Origin: Shewanella psychrotolerans
GTDB lineage: Bacteria > Pseudomonadota > Gammaproteobacteria > Enterobacterales > Shewanellaceae
NCBI RefSeq assembly: GCF_019457595.1
Contig: NZ_CP080419.1
Location: forward strand, 3,472,001-3,536,000
Direction: 5' to 3'
DNA: 64,000 nucleotides
Position 1 is the first letter of the stretch; each line of letters begins with the position of its first letter. The position numbers and the translations under genes were made by a program. Under the pieces are notes generated by a model. That model was given only the letters and a program-made list of their open reading frames with translations, had not been told where the DNA came from and searched no databases. Shown piece after piece: positions 1 through 10,089 of this stretch.

Positions 1-808
1 TATACTTAGCTTTCACACGCCCCTTACTTTGACCAATCGACTTTAATTGATTAAATCCGGGCGTTGCATCAGCAATGTAATTATCTTGATAGTAATGCCG
101 AGAAAGCGCCCCCAGACTATAGGCTGCTGCTGGCGCCATGTCGGTATAAAGCAAGCGAGTAAAACTAGCAACAAAAGTATCGGCTTGGCTTTTAGACAAG
201 TGCTTGAAGGTCTTTATTTGTAACTTAGCCATCAAGATTAAATACTGGGCTTCATCTTTCGAATCGGCTTGAAAATGATGATGCTCTAAAATAGTTAACG
301 CCGCCTTTGGATTGGCGGTTTTTAACGCACTTGTCGCTTGCTTAAGGTATTGTTCATCAAGTGATTCACGAGGAGTTGTGTTACTGTCCGCCAATATTTG
401 AGTCATCACAACAGTAAAATCATTCTGTGCTACCGCAGCACAAATATCTATCCACTGTAATGTCGACATGTGATATTGGTAAGCGCTATCAAATGCCGTA
501 TTTGGCGTATCATCAGCCTTTAATGGCAACACCCGGCAACCAAACTGCAAAGCCAGCTCAATTTCTTTTATCACCTCACTCGAACCAGTGTAATTAACTC
601 GAGCATCACCCATTGAGTTTTTTGTACAGAGTACCAAAAACAGTTCCGCTTCATTTAAGCCTTTAGGAATACGGGCCGCATAATGTTCGCCACCCGCAAT
701 TTTTTCCTGATCAAACCATACTTGATGACCACAATTTTCTAAACTTGCCTTGAGTGACAAGGCAAGCGCACGATCTTTTGAGCTGTAACTAAGAAACAAG
801 TTCTTCAT
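1..808 (-). CDS. TIR-domain protein, partial (runs off left edge)
   Basis: Reading leftward from the ATG at 806-808, the frame stays open to the window edge (269 codons seen). The N-terminus is a clear TIR fold: FLSYSSKD at residues 5-12, then a helix, GHQVWFD at 27-33 and a hydrophobic strand ELFLVLCTKNS at 55-65. A segment SSEVIKEIELA at 76-86 is where the catalytic Glu of NAD-cleaving TIR domains would sit (E82 is my guess). Beyond about residue 140 the sequence is helical and repeat-like, but the C-terminus is out of view. The start overlaps the end of the beta-propeller gene by 20 bp, which suggests translational coupling in one operon. Bacterial TIR domains usually hydrolyse or cyclise NAD+ in phage defence. 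The TIR call is firm; the enzymatic role is inferred. Confidence 0.85.
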   Translation of the reverse strand, partial: MKNLFLSYSSKDRALALSLKASLENCGHQVWFDQEKIAGGEHYAARIPKGLNEAELFLVLCTKNSMGDARVNYTGSSEVIKEIELALQFGCRVLPLKADDTPNTAFDSAYQYHMSTLQWIDICAAVAQNDFTVVMTQILADSNTTPRESLDEQYLKQATSALKTANPKAALTILEHHHFQADSKDEAQYLILMAKLQIKTFKHLSKSQADTFVASFTRLLYTDMAPAAAYSLGALSRHYYQDNYIADATPGFNQLKSIGQSKGRVKAKY

Positions 809-3089
809 TGCGTTCCTGCTTATGCAGCTTGAGTTGATGACGGATATTCTTAATTGCCTCTTCAGCTTTATTCGTTGAGATCTCGCTATCTAAAGCCGCA
901 TTATCTTTATCCATGGATTTGATTTGAGTTTCAATATCATCTAACTCTTCTTCACGTTCCTCTTCATCCATGTCGGTGTCTTCAAGTATGCTTTTCTTTC
1001 TCGCTTCCAGCGCCTTCAAAATAGAATGGTTGCTCACTCTCTCTTTCTCTTCGTTATCTTTCGCAGCTTCTACAATACTTCGTAAACTATCTTGAGTAAG
1101 AATAGTTAATCGAATCTTATCGCCGCTACTCACAACGAGATTAACGTCAATTGCTGAAATCGTCTTTTTACCAATACCAGTTTGACGCTCTACATCGTCC
1201 TTATTAACTGTGGTCACATCTTTATAGAAAAAGCTTTTTGACGATTTACCGCTCAATTCTTTGTTAATAAAGTCATAAAAACCGGTAAACAAATCAATTT
1301 TGTCTGCGGTTAAGAAAATAAATTGGATATATTGAACGGCAAAAACCAATGATCCATTTTTATCTCCCCAGAAACTAAATTCATTTTCACCACGTAGCTT
1401 AGTTAATGCTGGAGCACGCCTTTCATCAGACTGAATCAATGCCCAATCACTTAATACAATGGCTTCGTGATTAGAGTAAATAACATCTTCTTTTTCTAAA
1501 CCACAGCTATGAAGCGCTTGTTTTTCGATCTCATTTTCAATAATACTTTGAATGGTAGCATTAACAGATTCACCACTATAGAGGTTACGATTCTTTCTTA
1601 GCGGTACACTCTTCCATAATTGAGCGCGATGGGCTTTTACCTTGTCAATTAACAGACAATACTCGGGTAAAAGTGCATTAAGTATCGTTAAGTTTCCTGT
1701 TTCCAAAAGCTGCAATGTTTTTTGACTTCTGTTTTTCATGAAAAAGATCAAACACAATAACAACGGCAGACCTGCTGCCCCAGCACAAATAATCATAACA
1801 ACATCGAGCTTAAGAGGCCTGAATCCAGAAACATAATCACCCGCTAACTGATTAAACAAGTCTGGTGCATTAGCCTCAGTGCATAAAACGGCACCAACGC
1901 CAGCAACAACTAAGGTTAAAAACAGCATCACTAAGCTAATAATCTTATTAAAGCCACGCTTTTTCTTGTGAACTTCCAGCGCTTCTTGTGCTGTCTCAAT
2001 TTTGTGATTAAGCACCTTTTCTGCCGAACGAGCCGCTTTCACCTCTCTTTTCATCGCAGTGGTCAGTTCTCGCGGAATAGGACGATTAAAAAAGTCCCAT
2101 ATCTCTTTTTGTTTGGCATCGTTATCAAAGTTCAGCTTTTGCGACTCCAGTTCCCGAGCTGGCACTAAAAAACTTTTGCTTTCATTGCTACCGATAAAAT
2201 TTCTTAAATGAGGGTAATGGTTAATTGTTGGCTGCTTTTCAATATGCAGTTCAACCTGAGTCAATGCTTTTGATAGAGCGGCAAATAAGTCAGAGACTTC
2301 GGCCGAGTTAACATGCGAATCAATCCGTGTACCATCGTTTTGCCATAATGAGACTTGCTCATTAGCGTTTTTAATCAGCAATTGCTGCTCAGCCACTTTC
2401 TCTATGAAGCCATTTTCAAATGAGAAGTTAAAATTAAATCGCTTTAAACTTTGCCCTGAGTCCGACCAAAGTGTTGGGTTTTCACCTTCACTCCAGGTTA
2501 ACCAATTACCACTACTTAGTTGGCAGAGGGAATTTAACGGCTTTTTTTGCCCTTTTAACTGCACAACTTGATCGCCAGAAAAACGGAAAATGCTGATACC
2601 TTCTGGCTCACTGATGGCTAGCTGCTTTTGGTTAGCGAAGAATTGTATTGAGTCAAAATTGTCAATTTTCGCTTCAATCGTTGAATAGCAGACGCTCAAT
2701 CTAGGATTCCAAAAACGTAAGCTGCCATCTTTACTTGCCGTGACTATATTGCCATCAGTAAGCTCAAACACACCGATAATCACATCGTCATGCTCATCAA
2801 GGCTAGCAATATGTTCACCATAGAATTTAAACACCTGCACGGTGTGATCTAAGCTAACTGTAATAAAGTGGCCGCTATTAGCTTTATGCTGCAGAGGAAT
2901 AACTGCAGTCACCTTGTCTTGGTGTATATCAATAGTCTGATGAATATCTTCATCTTCACATATCAAATCAAATTCATGGCTATTGTGCCACTCAACTTGG
3001 TAATCGTTACTTACCGCTAACTTGAATCGTGTTTTTTCGACTTCTGCTAAAGTTTTGGTGGGGTAACGCCCTAATACTGGTGAACTCAT
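789..3089 (-). CDS. Beta-propeller-like protein with two TM helices
   Basis: A 766-residue protein I cannot assign to a named family. Residues about 8-290 show short repeated blades typical of WD40-like propellers, such as VIPLQHKANSGHFITVSLD, NIVTASKDGSLRFWNP and NWLTWSEGENPTLWSDSG. A charged helical stretch follows (about 330-380), then two hydrophobic segments at about 381-403 and 428-450. The last 300 residues include a beta-rich part near 540-660 and a charged coiled coil from about 690 to the end. It lies between the SLOG-membrane gene (29-bp gap upstream) and the TIR gene (20-bp overlap downstream), so it probably belongs to the same complex. A propeller on a membrane anchor could be a scaffold or sensor; that is inference. 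Confidence 0.7.
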   Translation of the reverse strand: MSSPVLGRYPTKTLAEVEKTRFKLAVSNDYQVEWHNSHEFDLICEDEDIHQTIDIHQDKVTAVIPLQHKANSGHFITVSLDHTVQVFKFYGEHIASLDEHDDVIIGVFELTDGNIVTASKDGSLRFWNPRLSVCYSTIEAKIDNFDSIQFFANQKQLAISEPEGISIFRFSGDQVVQLKGQKKPLNSLCQLSSGNWLTWSEGENPTLWSDSGQSLKRFNFNFSFENGFIEKVAEQQLLIKNANEQVSLWQNDGTRIDSHVNSAEVSDLFAALSKALTQVELHIEKQPTINHYPHLRNFIGSNESKSFLVPARELESQKLNFDNDAKQKEIWDFFNRPIPRELTTAMKREVKAARSAEKVLNHKIETAQEALEVHKKKRGFNKIISLVMLFLTLVVAGVGAVLCTEANAPDLFNQLAGDYVSGFRPLKLDVVMIICAGAAGLPLLLCLIFFMKNRSQKTLQLLETGNLTILNALLPEYCLLIDKVKAHRAQLWKSVPLRKNRNLYSGESVNATIQSIIENEIEKQALHSCGLEKEDVIYSNHEAIVLSDWALIQSDERRAPALTKLRGENEFSFWGDKNGSLVFAVQYIQFIFLTADKIDLFTGFYDFINKELSGKSSKSFFYKDVTTVNKDDVERQTGIGKKTISAIDVNLVVSSGDKIRLTILTQDSLRSIVEAAKDNEEKERVSNHSILKALEARKKSILEDTDMDEEEREEELDDIETQIKSMDKDNAALDSEISTNKAEEAIKNIRHQLKLHKQERNEELVS

Positions 3090-3118
3090 TATCTCTATTC
3101 CCTGCTACTTCAGATATT

Positions 3119-4981
3119 CTATTGTTTTTGCTTTAAATCATTATTCATCTCTGAACTTGTCCAAGAGACATGTTCAAACATGGCCTCCCTCGCGAGATCT
3201 AATAACATTAGTTTTTTTGACGGCGTTAACTGACCTTCCAGTAACACCAGCGCTCGGCAGTATAGATCCTCAAGGCTTTCATAGCCTTTTGCGGTCATCT
3301 CATAACCTGCAAGCTCACTCCACAACATAATCAAACCAGCCATCATTAAGCTGTATTGAAGTATCAACATCAGCCATTCGTTAACTTGAGTGAATACGGT
3401 TAATTGCATTGTTAACTGCAGCAACATCAACACCAGCAATACAATGCCAATACCAATAGAGCCGTAAAAAAAACCTCGAGCATATCGGTTTGCCATACTG
3501 GCGGCATACCGAGGACGTTTATAAATAAGCTCTTTAAATGAGTTCGAACTTAACTGGAGTCTTGAATTTAAAAAGCCAAGTTGATCTCGCAGCCACTTTT
3601 GTTCGATATCTTGTCGCTGAAATGGAGTTGGATGACGCCACCAGTCCAGCTCAGCGACACTAATGGCATGGTTAAGTAAAGGTAAATGTAATCTAAAACG
3701 ACGCGGAATAAGCGTTGTAGATGAGGGGTCAATATCGGCCATATTCAAAAAACCACGAATACGCATTGCCTCAGCTACACCTCGTGCAAGTTGATAATTC
3801 CATTTCATGTCTTTCTTGGCCGTCTGCTTGATGACCCACCAACAGCTTAAAATCACCAAAAAAATCAATGCAAATATGCCCAAACCAATTTCAGAGTTAA
3901 CCCAGTTTCCAGCAATTTCATATAAGCCATACCCTGGTATAGCCAATAAAAAGAACATTAATACAAATTTTCGATATTCAGCTTGAGACGCTAATGCAAG
4001 CGCGTCGGCAGTTTTAAAAATAGGAGCCGTGTCTTTTAAGCCAATACCCTCGTCTATTATTTGCTTTGCACTGTGTTGACGCGCCTTGGCATTATGCACC
4101 GTCAACTCAGCCACTAACTTAACAAACTCTTTAGATAAGAAATCTTTTAAGTAATTATCATTTTGCTCATTTTTACGCAGACTTGAATACAACTTACCAA
4201 CCGATACGCCAGTATTACCTTGGGTATGCTCAATAAATTCAAATACTGGAGCTGCATTAAACGATTCATTTTGTGTCAACCGAGAAACACAGATGTGATG
4301 CACTAAACCTGAGGTTTGACCATCAAAGTCAGAGGTAGGTTGTAATGCGGGATTTTCGGTTCCTGGCGGCCAAGTCACTTCGGCCCCAAGTTTATACATC
4401 ACAATATCAGCGGTACCACCAACACCCTGTGAGGGTTTACCATCCCATAGCGACAGTAATACATTGCTGTATTTGGAGATAAAAAGGCCTTGATTAAGAT
4501 ATAAGCTGTTGCGTAACGGTCCATAAGATTGATCAACAATGGCAGTATTATAATCTTCATCACTCAAGCTATGACGCACTTCAATAAGTTGATTATTGTT
4601 TAACTCAAGCGCTGCGATAACGTTATTCAATTGCTCAACGGCATCGGGGGCATAACTCGCCCCTTTAAAGTCCGTTTGAAAATTAGCTAAGGGCATGGGT
4701 AAACAGCCAATAACTTTAAATGCACCAAGCTCAGCGGATTGTTGCATCTCTAACGCCACTTCAGCGGCGAGTAAATCAGCGCCAGCAGCCAAACCAGTCA
4801 TTAGCCAAATGGGAGTATTAGGGCCAACTACCTCACGCCAATACAACAGCGCTTGGCGAACATCATCTTTATAAGGTGTTTGTTGTTCTGAATTGGTTGA
4901 ATTATGTATGTCACGATGTCCAGTAACACCAATAATAAACGGTAGACAGTTTTCTAATACATCATTGTGAGGGGCGCCCAT
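3119..4981 (-). CDS. SLOG-like nucleotide-binding protein with four TM helices
   Basis: A 620-residue protein. Its N-terminus has the glycine-rich signatures of the SLOG/LOG Rossmann superfamily: FIIGVTGHRDI at 15-25 and WLMTGLAAGADLLAAEVA at about 60-77. SLOG domains bind nucleotides or NAD-derived messengers, and in Thoeris ThsA one senses the TIR product. Two hydrophobic pairs follow (about 337-382 and 500-556). The helical segment between them, including LARGVAEAMRIRGFL, is reminiscent of SLATT-type membrane effectors described beside SLOG and SMODS genes. It is the first gene of the leftward operon and has no strong ribosome site before its ATG. A sensor-effector acting on the inner membrane is the natural inference; no function is proven here. 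Confidence 0.75.
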   Translation of the reverse strand: MGAPHNDVLENCLPFIIGVTGHRDIHNSTNSEQQTPYKDDVRQALLYWREVVGPNTPIWLMTGLAAGADLLAAEVALEMQQSAELGAFKVIGCLPMPLANFQTDFKGASYAPDAVEQLNNVIAALELNNNQLIEVRHSLSDEDYNTAIVDQSYGPLRNSLYLNQGLFISKYSNVLLSLWDGKPSQGVGGTADIVMYKLGAEVTWPPGTENPALQPTSDFDGQTSGLVHHICVSRLTQNESFNAAPVFEFIEHTQGNTGVSVGKLYSSLRKNEQNDNYLKDFLSKEFVKLVAELTVHNAKARQHSAKQIIDEGIGLKDTAPIFKTADALALASQAEYRKFVLMFFLLAIPGYGLYEIAGNWVNSEIGLGIFALIFLVILSCWWVIKQTAKKDMKWNYQLARGVAEAMRIRGFLNMADIDPSSTTLIPRRFRLHLPLLNHAISVAELDWWRHPTPFQRQDIEQKWLRDQLGFLNSRLQLSSNSFKELIYKRPRYAASMANRYARGFFYGSIGIGIVLLVLMLLQLTMQLTVFTQVNEWLMLILQYSLMMAGLIMLWSELAGYEMTAKGYESLEDLYCRALVLLEGQLTPSKKLMLLDLAREAMFEHVSWTSSEMNNDLKQKQ

Positions 4982-5304
4982 TAAATCTACTAATCCATTA
5001 AAAACGCAGTGTTAATATACTAACCAGAGCTAGAGAAAAGTGAAACCACATTTTAATAAACAGAATTGGCCAAATCAAAAAAGTGTGACTCAAAAAGGTA
5101 ACTATCTATAATCGAAGTCGATATATAACCTCAAAATCAGCTCAGAAATTATCAGTAAAACTGAATTAAACTGACTCTTAATCTACTTGTTGCCAACTAA
5201 TTATTAATTCTGTAATTGCGTACTGATCATAGCTTGATTCGGTAATTTCCCCCTATTTAGAAATATGCGATAACTTCTACAAGTTCCACAATCCCGCCAA
5301 ATAA
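4982..5304. other. Intergenic, upstream of TIR/SLOG operon
   Basis: AT-rich spacer between the SLOG gene start and the gcvP terminator. It must hold the promoter of the leftward operon. A weak -10-like TATATT on the minus strand lies near 5013-5018, but no convincing -35 goes with it. I see no gene and no clear operator. Confidence 0.4.
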
Positions 5305-5330
5305 AAAACGCACCACTAAGGGTGCGTTTT
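5305..5330 (-). terminator. gcvP terminator (bidirectional)
   Basis: A perfect 10-bp stem (5305-5314 with 5321-5330; GC core CGCACC/GGTGCG) has a 6-nt loop and an A-run on the plus strand, giving a U-run in the leftward transcript. It lies 48 bp past the gcvP stop. A T-run on the other side would let it work in both directions. Confidence 0.85.
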
Positions 5331-5378
5331 ATCATAATTGCGTCACTGACGCAGCATTATCGAGGCTAAGTAACCATT

Positions 5379-8267
5379 TTACTTATAGTCGTCAATCGGT
5401 GCGCAAGAACACATTAGATTACGGTCGCCATAAACATCATCGATACGGTTAACCGTTGGCCAGAACTTGTTAGCCTTAACCGCTGCACTTGGGAACACCG
5501 CCAATTCACGGCTGTATGGACGTGAGTCGAACTCAGGGTCCATGATGTCAGCCATGGTGTGTGGCGCGTTGTGCAGTGGGTTGTTATCCACTGGCCACTC
5601 GCCTGCTTCTACTCGGGCGATTTCGCCACGAATGGAGATCATCGCATCGATGAATCTGTCTAGCTCAACTTTAGACTCAGATTCGGTTGGCTCAATCATT
5701 AAGGTCCCAGCAACAGGGAAACTCATGGTTGGCGCGTGGAACCCATAGTCGTTTAGACGCTTAGCGATATCCATTTCGGTTACGCCAGACGCTTCTTTAA
5801 GCGGACGCAGATCGATAATACATTCGTGAGCAACGCGGTCATTACGGCCAGTGTAAAGCACTGGATAATGAGCAGATAGCTTCTTCATCATGTAGTTGGC
5901 GTTAAGCAGTGCCACTTGGGTAGATTGTCTTAAGCCTTGGAAACCCAATAACTTAATGTACATCCAAGTGATAGGCAAAATGCTCGCGCTACCGTATGGT
6001 GCAGCCGATACAGCGCCGTTGTTGTCTGATTCACGACCATGTTTAACCACGGCGTGACCTGCAACAAATGGCGCAAGGTGAGCTTTAACACCAATAGGGC
6101 CCATACCTGGTCCACCGCCGCCATGTGGAATCGCGAAGGTTTTATGCAGGTTAAGGTGAGACACGTCGGCACCGATGAAGCCAGGAGAGGTTAAGCCCAC
6201 CTGCGCGTTCATGTTGGCACCATCGAGGTAAACCTGACCACCATGGCTATGGATGATTTCGCAGATCTCGCCGATGGTTTCTTCATACACACCGTGAGTC
6301 GATGGGTAAGTGACCATGATGCATGAAAGATTTTCGGCCACTTCGGCTGCTTTAATCTTGAGATCTTCCAGATCGACGTTACCCGCTTTGTCACATGCGG
6401 TAACCACGACTTTCATCCCCGCAAGTTGTGCTGACGCAGGGTTAGTACCATGAGCAGATTGTGGGATTAGACAGATGTTTCTGTGCGCATCGCCACGTGA
6501 TTCATGGTACTTCTTAATGGCTAATAGGCCCGCGTATTCACCCTGTGCACCAGAGTTTGGCTGGATGCAAACCGCATCATAACCTGTGATATCAATAAGC
6601 CATCTTGATAACTCTTCGATAAGCTCAGCATAACCTTGGGCCTGATCTTGTGGGCAGAATGGGTGCATGTTACCAAACTCTGGCCAGCTAACAGGCATCA
6701 TCTCTGTCGCCGCGTTTAGCTTCATGGTGCATGAGCCTAGCGAGATCATTGAGTGGTTTAGGGCTAAATCTTTGTTTTCGAGACGCTTGATGTAACGCAT
6801 CATCTCGGTTTCGCTTTGATAGCGATTAAATGTTGGGTGAGTCAAGATAGCATCGGTACGCACAAGCTCAGCAGGAATTGAACTACTGCCATTAGCCACA
6901 ATGCTGGCATCGATTGCAGCTACGTCTAAGCCATGACCTTCACCTAAAATGACATCAAATAGCTGAGTAATATCGGCGCGAGTCGTTGGCTCAGAGATGC
7001 TTACCCCTAAGATACCATCGCTATCAACACGTAGATTAATACCCGCAGCAGCTGAGCGTGCAACAACGGCAGCACTATCGGCAAGCTTAAATGAAACGGT
7101 ATCGAACCAAGTCTTGTTGACCAGTTCTACGCCCTTAGCGCTTAGGCCTGCGCCCAAGATATCGGCAAGGCGGTTAATACGCTGAGCAATGGTTTTAAGC
7201 CCTTGTGGGCCATGGAATACGGCGTAGAAAGACGCCATATTGGCCAATAACACCTGTGCAGTACAGATGTTTGAGTTAGCTTTTTCGCGGCGGATATGTT
7301 GCTCACGAGTTTGCATTGCCATACGCAGTGCGCGATTACCGCGAGCATCTTGTGAGACACCGATAATACGACCCGGAAGTGAACGCTTGTGCTCATCACG
7401 AGAGACGAAAAATGCCGCGTGTGGGCCACCAAAGCCCATGGGTACGCCAAAACGCTGCGCGCTACCAAAAACAACATCTGCGCCCATGGCACCTGGTGAT
7501 TTAAGCATAACCAGTGACATGATATCGGCTGCTACGGTAACGACCGCTTTTTTCTCTTTTAGCGCAGCAAATAGCTCAGTGAAATCACGAATTTCACCAT
7601 GACGGTTGCTGTACTGGAACATGGCGCCAAATAGCTCGTAGTTAACGGCCTCTTCTGCTGGGCCAGTCACAACCTCAAAACCAAAACACTCGGCGCGGGT
7701 TTTGACCACGTCGACAGTTTGTGGGAATACGTCATCGGCAACGAAGAAGATATTGGCTTTTTTAGCCTTAGATACACGCTTAGCTAATGCCATAGCTTCG
7801 GCTGCTGCGGTCGCTTCATCGAGTAATGATGCTGAGGCTAAATCAAGACCAGTTAGATCCATCGATACCTGTTGGAAGTTTAGAATCGCTTCTAGACGAC
7901 CTTGGGCGATTTCTGGCTGATATGGAGTGTAGGCAGTGTACCAACCGGGGTTTTCAAGCACGTTACGTTGGATAACACTTGGCACTAACGTGCCGTGGTA
8001 ACCCATACCTATGTAGCTTTTAAACACCTTGTTTTTATCGGCAATAGCGCGAATAGCGGCCATACCTTCGGCTTCGCCACATGCACTACCAACGGCAAGG
8101 TCGCGGCCTAGACGAATCGACTCAGGTACGATCTGTTGTGTTAAATCTTCTAAAGATTCTGCACCAACGAAGTTCAGCATCTCTTGCTGCTCAGCGCTGT
8201 CCGGGCCAACGTGACGACGGATAAATAGTTCGTGCTGCTCTAACTGAGTGAGTGTTTCTTTGGTCAT
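5379..8267 (-). CDS. gcvP: Glycine dehydrogenase (P protein of glycine cleavage)
   Basis: A 962-residue single-chain P protein, the usual length. It is the PLP enzyme that decarboxylates glycine and passes the aminomethyl group to the lipoyl arm of GcvH. The PLP lysine lies in [17 protein letters not shown] at about residue 710, and the N-terminal RHVGP motif is present. It is the last gene of gcvT-gcvH-gcvP. A hairpin lies in the 130-bp gap after gcvH, so gcvP may be expressed at a different level from gcvTH. The ATG at 8265-8267 matches the family N-terminus. Confidence 0.98.
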   Translation of the reverse strand: MTKETLTQLEQHELFIRRHVGPDSAEQQEMLNFVGAESLEDLTQQIVPESIRLGRDLAVGSACGEAEGMAAIRAIADKNKVFKSYIGMGYHGTLVPSVIQRNVLENPGWYTAYTPYQPEIAQGRLEAILNFQQVSMDLTGLDLASASLLDEATAAAEAMALAKRVSKAKKANIFFVADDVFPQTVDVVKTRAECFGFEVVTGPAEEAVNYELFGAMFQYSNRHGEIRDFTELFAALKEKKAVVTVAADIMSLVMLKSPGAMGADVVFGSAQRFGVPMGFGGPHAAFFVSRDEHKRSLPGRIIGVSQDARGNRALRMAMQTREQHIRREKANSNICTAQVLLANMASFYAVFHGPQGLKTIAQRINRLADILGAGLSAKGVELVNKTWFDTVSFKLADSAAVVARSAAAGINLRVDSDGILGVSISEPTTRADITQLFDVILGEGHGLDVAAIDASIVANGSSSIPAELVRTDAILTHPTFNRYQSETEMMRYIKRLENKDLALNHSMISLGSCTMKLNAATEMMPVSWPEFGNMHPFCPQDQAQGYAELIEELSRWLIDITGYDAVCIQPNSGAQGEYAGLLAIKKYHESRGDAHRNICLIPQSAHGTNPASAQLAGMKVVVTACDKAGNVDLEDLKIKAAEVAENLSCIMVTYPSTHGVYEETIGEICEIIHSHGGQVYLDGANMNAQVGLTSPGFIGADVSHLNLHKTFAIPHGGGGPGMGPIGVKAHLAPFVAGHAVVKHGRESDNNGAVSAAPYGSASILPITWMYIKLLGFQGLRQSTQVALLNANYMMKKLSAHYPVLYTGRNDRVAHECIIDLRPLKEASGVTEMDIAKRLNDYGFHAPTMSFPVAGTLMIEPTESESKVELDRFIDAMISIRGEIARVEAGEWPVDNNPLHNAPHTMADIMDPEFDSRPYSRELAVFPSAAVKANKFWPTVNRIDDVYGDRNLMCSCAPIDDYK

Positions 8268-8350
8268 GTTAAACCTAGTTCCATATTTGCCAGCATCCTA
8301 CCTGTAGGGAGGGGTTACCGGTCTCGTTTTAATGTTGGGCTGTATAACGA

Positions 8351-8386
8351 ACAAAGCCCCATGTCACATTGTCACGGGGCTTTGTT
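8351..8386 (-). terminator. Hairpin between gcvH and gcvP
   Basis: A 10-bp stem (8351-8360 with 8376-8385, GC-rich AAAGCCCC arm) encloses a second GTGAC/GTCAC pairing. It sits 12 bp after the gcvH stop. On the leftward transcript the trailing U-run is interrupted (TTTGTTCGTT), so it could be a partial terminator or an mRNA-stabilising element. Confidence 0.6.
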
Positions 8387-8397
8387 GATATCGACGT

Positions 8398-8787
8398 TTA
8401 CTCTTCGTCGATAACTTCTTGATAACCTTCGGCATCAAGCAAGCTGTCTATTTCTGATTCATCAGAAGGCATTAAGCGGAAGAACCAACCGTCACCATAT
8501 GCATCGCTGTTAACTAGCTCTGGAGAATCTTCTAGTGATTCGTTTACTGCGATCACTTCACCAGAGATAGGTGCATAGATGTCAGATGCCGCTTTAACAG
8601 ATTCTGCAACGGCGCAGTCATCGCCAGCGCTAACCGTATCGCCAACTTCTGGTAGCTCAACGAATACCATATCACCGAGTAGTTCTTGGGCATGTTCGCT
8701 GATACCAACAGTGTATGAACCGTCAGACTCCTTGCGGATCCATTCGTGTGAAGAAGCGTATTTGAGTTCAGCTGGAATATTGCTCAT
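8398..8787 (-). CDS. gcvH: Glycine cleavage system H protein
   Basis: A 129-residue lipoyl carrier that shuttles the aminomethyl group between GcvP, GcvT and the L protein. The lipoylated lysine is K65 in AESVKAASD. The length and the start at [16 protein letters not shown] match the family. It lies 207 bp downstream of gcvT; that gap contains small dyads around 8890 and 8965 but no obvious terminator. Confidence 0.98.
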   Translation of the reverse strand: MSNIPAELKYASSHEWIRKESDGSYTVGISEHAQELLGDMVFVELPEVGDTVSAGDDCAVAESVKAASDIYAPISGEVIAVNESLEDSPELVNSDAYGDGWFFRLMPSDESEIDSLLDAEGYQEVIDEE

Positions 8788-8994
8788 TATTTTTGTTCCT
8801 TGTTCCGTAATGCTAAATTTACTAATCAGACAATGCGTTGATTGTTACTGTTAAGACATAGGTTCGGTTACTTGCTCATCGACGAGGTTAGCCCAAATTT
8901 ATGGGCTATTTGTGGAGTTAACGCGCAATTGAGTGATCTCATTTGCGACTTTAACCACCAAACTAGCCTAATTGGCTATTGCCTCGTCAGCTTG

Positions 8995-10089
8995 TTAGAA
9001 AGCTTGTTTACCGTTGCGTACAAAGCTAGGTGCGATAACTTTAACAGGCACACGCTTTTTACGCATCTCTACTTCTGCGACTTCACCAACAGAATTAGGT
9101 ACACGCGCCATTGCAATAGAATAGCCTAAGGTTGGCGAGAATGTACCACTGGTAATAGTGCCTTGCTGCTCAACGCCGTCAGCGTCGGTAAAGAACACTG
9201 CCATACCAGGACGGATAACCCCCTTCTCTTCCATCACCAAGCCCACAAGCTTATCTGTTCCAGCGGCCTTGATAGCGGTTAACGCTTCACGACCGATAAA
9301 GTCACGATCTTGTGGTTCCCACGCGATGGTCCAGCCCATGTTGGCCGCGAGCGGGTTAACGCTTTCGTCCATATCTAAACCATATAGGTTCATACCAGCT
9401 TCTAAACGAAGCGTGTCACGCGCACCTAAACCACATGGCTTAACGCCATTATCGAGTAGCGCTTGCCAAAGGGCGGCGGCTTCATCTTCAGGGACAATGA
9501 TCTCGTAACCCGCTTCACCGGTATAACCCGTAGTGGCAATAAACAAGGAACCAGATTGCACACCAAAGAAAGGCTTCATTCCTTCTACTGCAGCATTTTG
9601 CTCGGCAGTAAATACCATTGCCGCTTTCGCTTTAGCATTCGGGCCTTGAACAGCGATCATCGCCAGCTCTGGGCGCTCGGTAATAGTGACATCGAAGCCT
9701 TTTACTTGCTCGGCAATCCAAGCCAAGTCTTTTTCACGCGTCGCTGAGTTGACGACCACACGGTAGTGAGTGTCAGTGAGATAATAGGTGATGAGGTCGT
9801 CGATCACGCCAGCATTGTGATCTAGCATGCCGCCATAAAGCGCCTTACCAGGTACTTTTAATTTGGCTACATCGTTGGCCAATAGCTTACGTAGAAATTC
9901 ACAGGCCTCAGTACCAGTGACATCAACCACTGTCATGTGAGATACGTCAAACATACCTGCGTCTTGACGTACAGCGTGATGTTCTTCAATTTGAGAGCCA
10001 TAGTTTAGCGGCATGTCCCAACCATGGAAGTCAACCATCTTGGCGTTAGATTCCAAGTGCTTATTAAAGAGTACAGTTTTATTAGCCAT
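8995..10089 (-). CDS. gcvT: Aminomethyltransferase (T protein)
   Basis: A 364-residue T protein that transfers the methylene group from aminomethyl-GcvH to tetrahydrofolate and releases ammonia. I chose the ATG at 10087-10089 ([13 protein letters not shown]) because an AAGAAGAG ribosome site precedes it and 364 residues is the family length. An upstream in-frame extension to 10140 has no such support. Family signatures include [12 protein letters not shown] and [10 protein letters not shown]. It is the first gene of the gcv cluster, preceded by a long leader. Confidence 0.97.
   Translation of the reverse strand: MANKTVLFNKHLESNAKMVDFHGWDMPLNYGSQIEEHHAVRQDAGMFDVSHMTVVDVTGTEACEFLRKLLANDVAKLKVPGKALYGGMLDHNAGVIDDLITYYLTDTHYRVVVNSATREKDLAWIAEQVKGFDVTITERPELAMIAVQGPNAKAKAAMVFTAEQNAAVEGMKPFFGVQSGSLFIATTGYTGEAGYEIIVPEDEAAALWQALLDNGVKPCGLGARDTLRLEAGMNLYGLDMDESVNPLAANMGWTIAWEPQDRDFIGREALTAIKAAGTDKLVGLVMEEKGVIRPGMAVFFTDADGVEQQGTITSGTFSPTLGYSIAMARVPNSVGEVAEVEMRKKRVPVKVIAPSFVRNGKQAF

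Noticed and set aside
1..4981. Calling the TIR operon a standard Thoeris system
   Set aside because: The SLOG protein here has no visible Sir2 NADase domain and carries two TM pairs, and a propeller-TM protein is present; the domain set differs from ThsA/ThsB.
5467..8214. ORFs opposite and out of frame with gcvP
   Set aside because: Shadow frames of a highly conserved gene; none has a ribosome site or a recognisable product.
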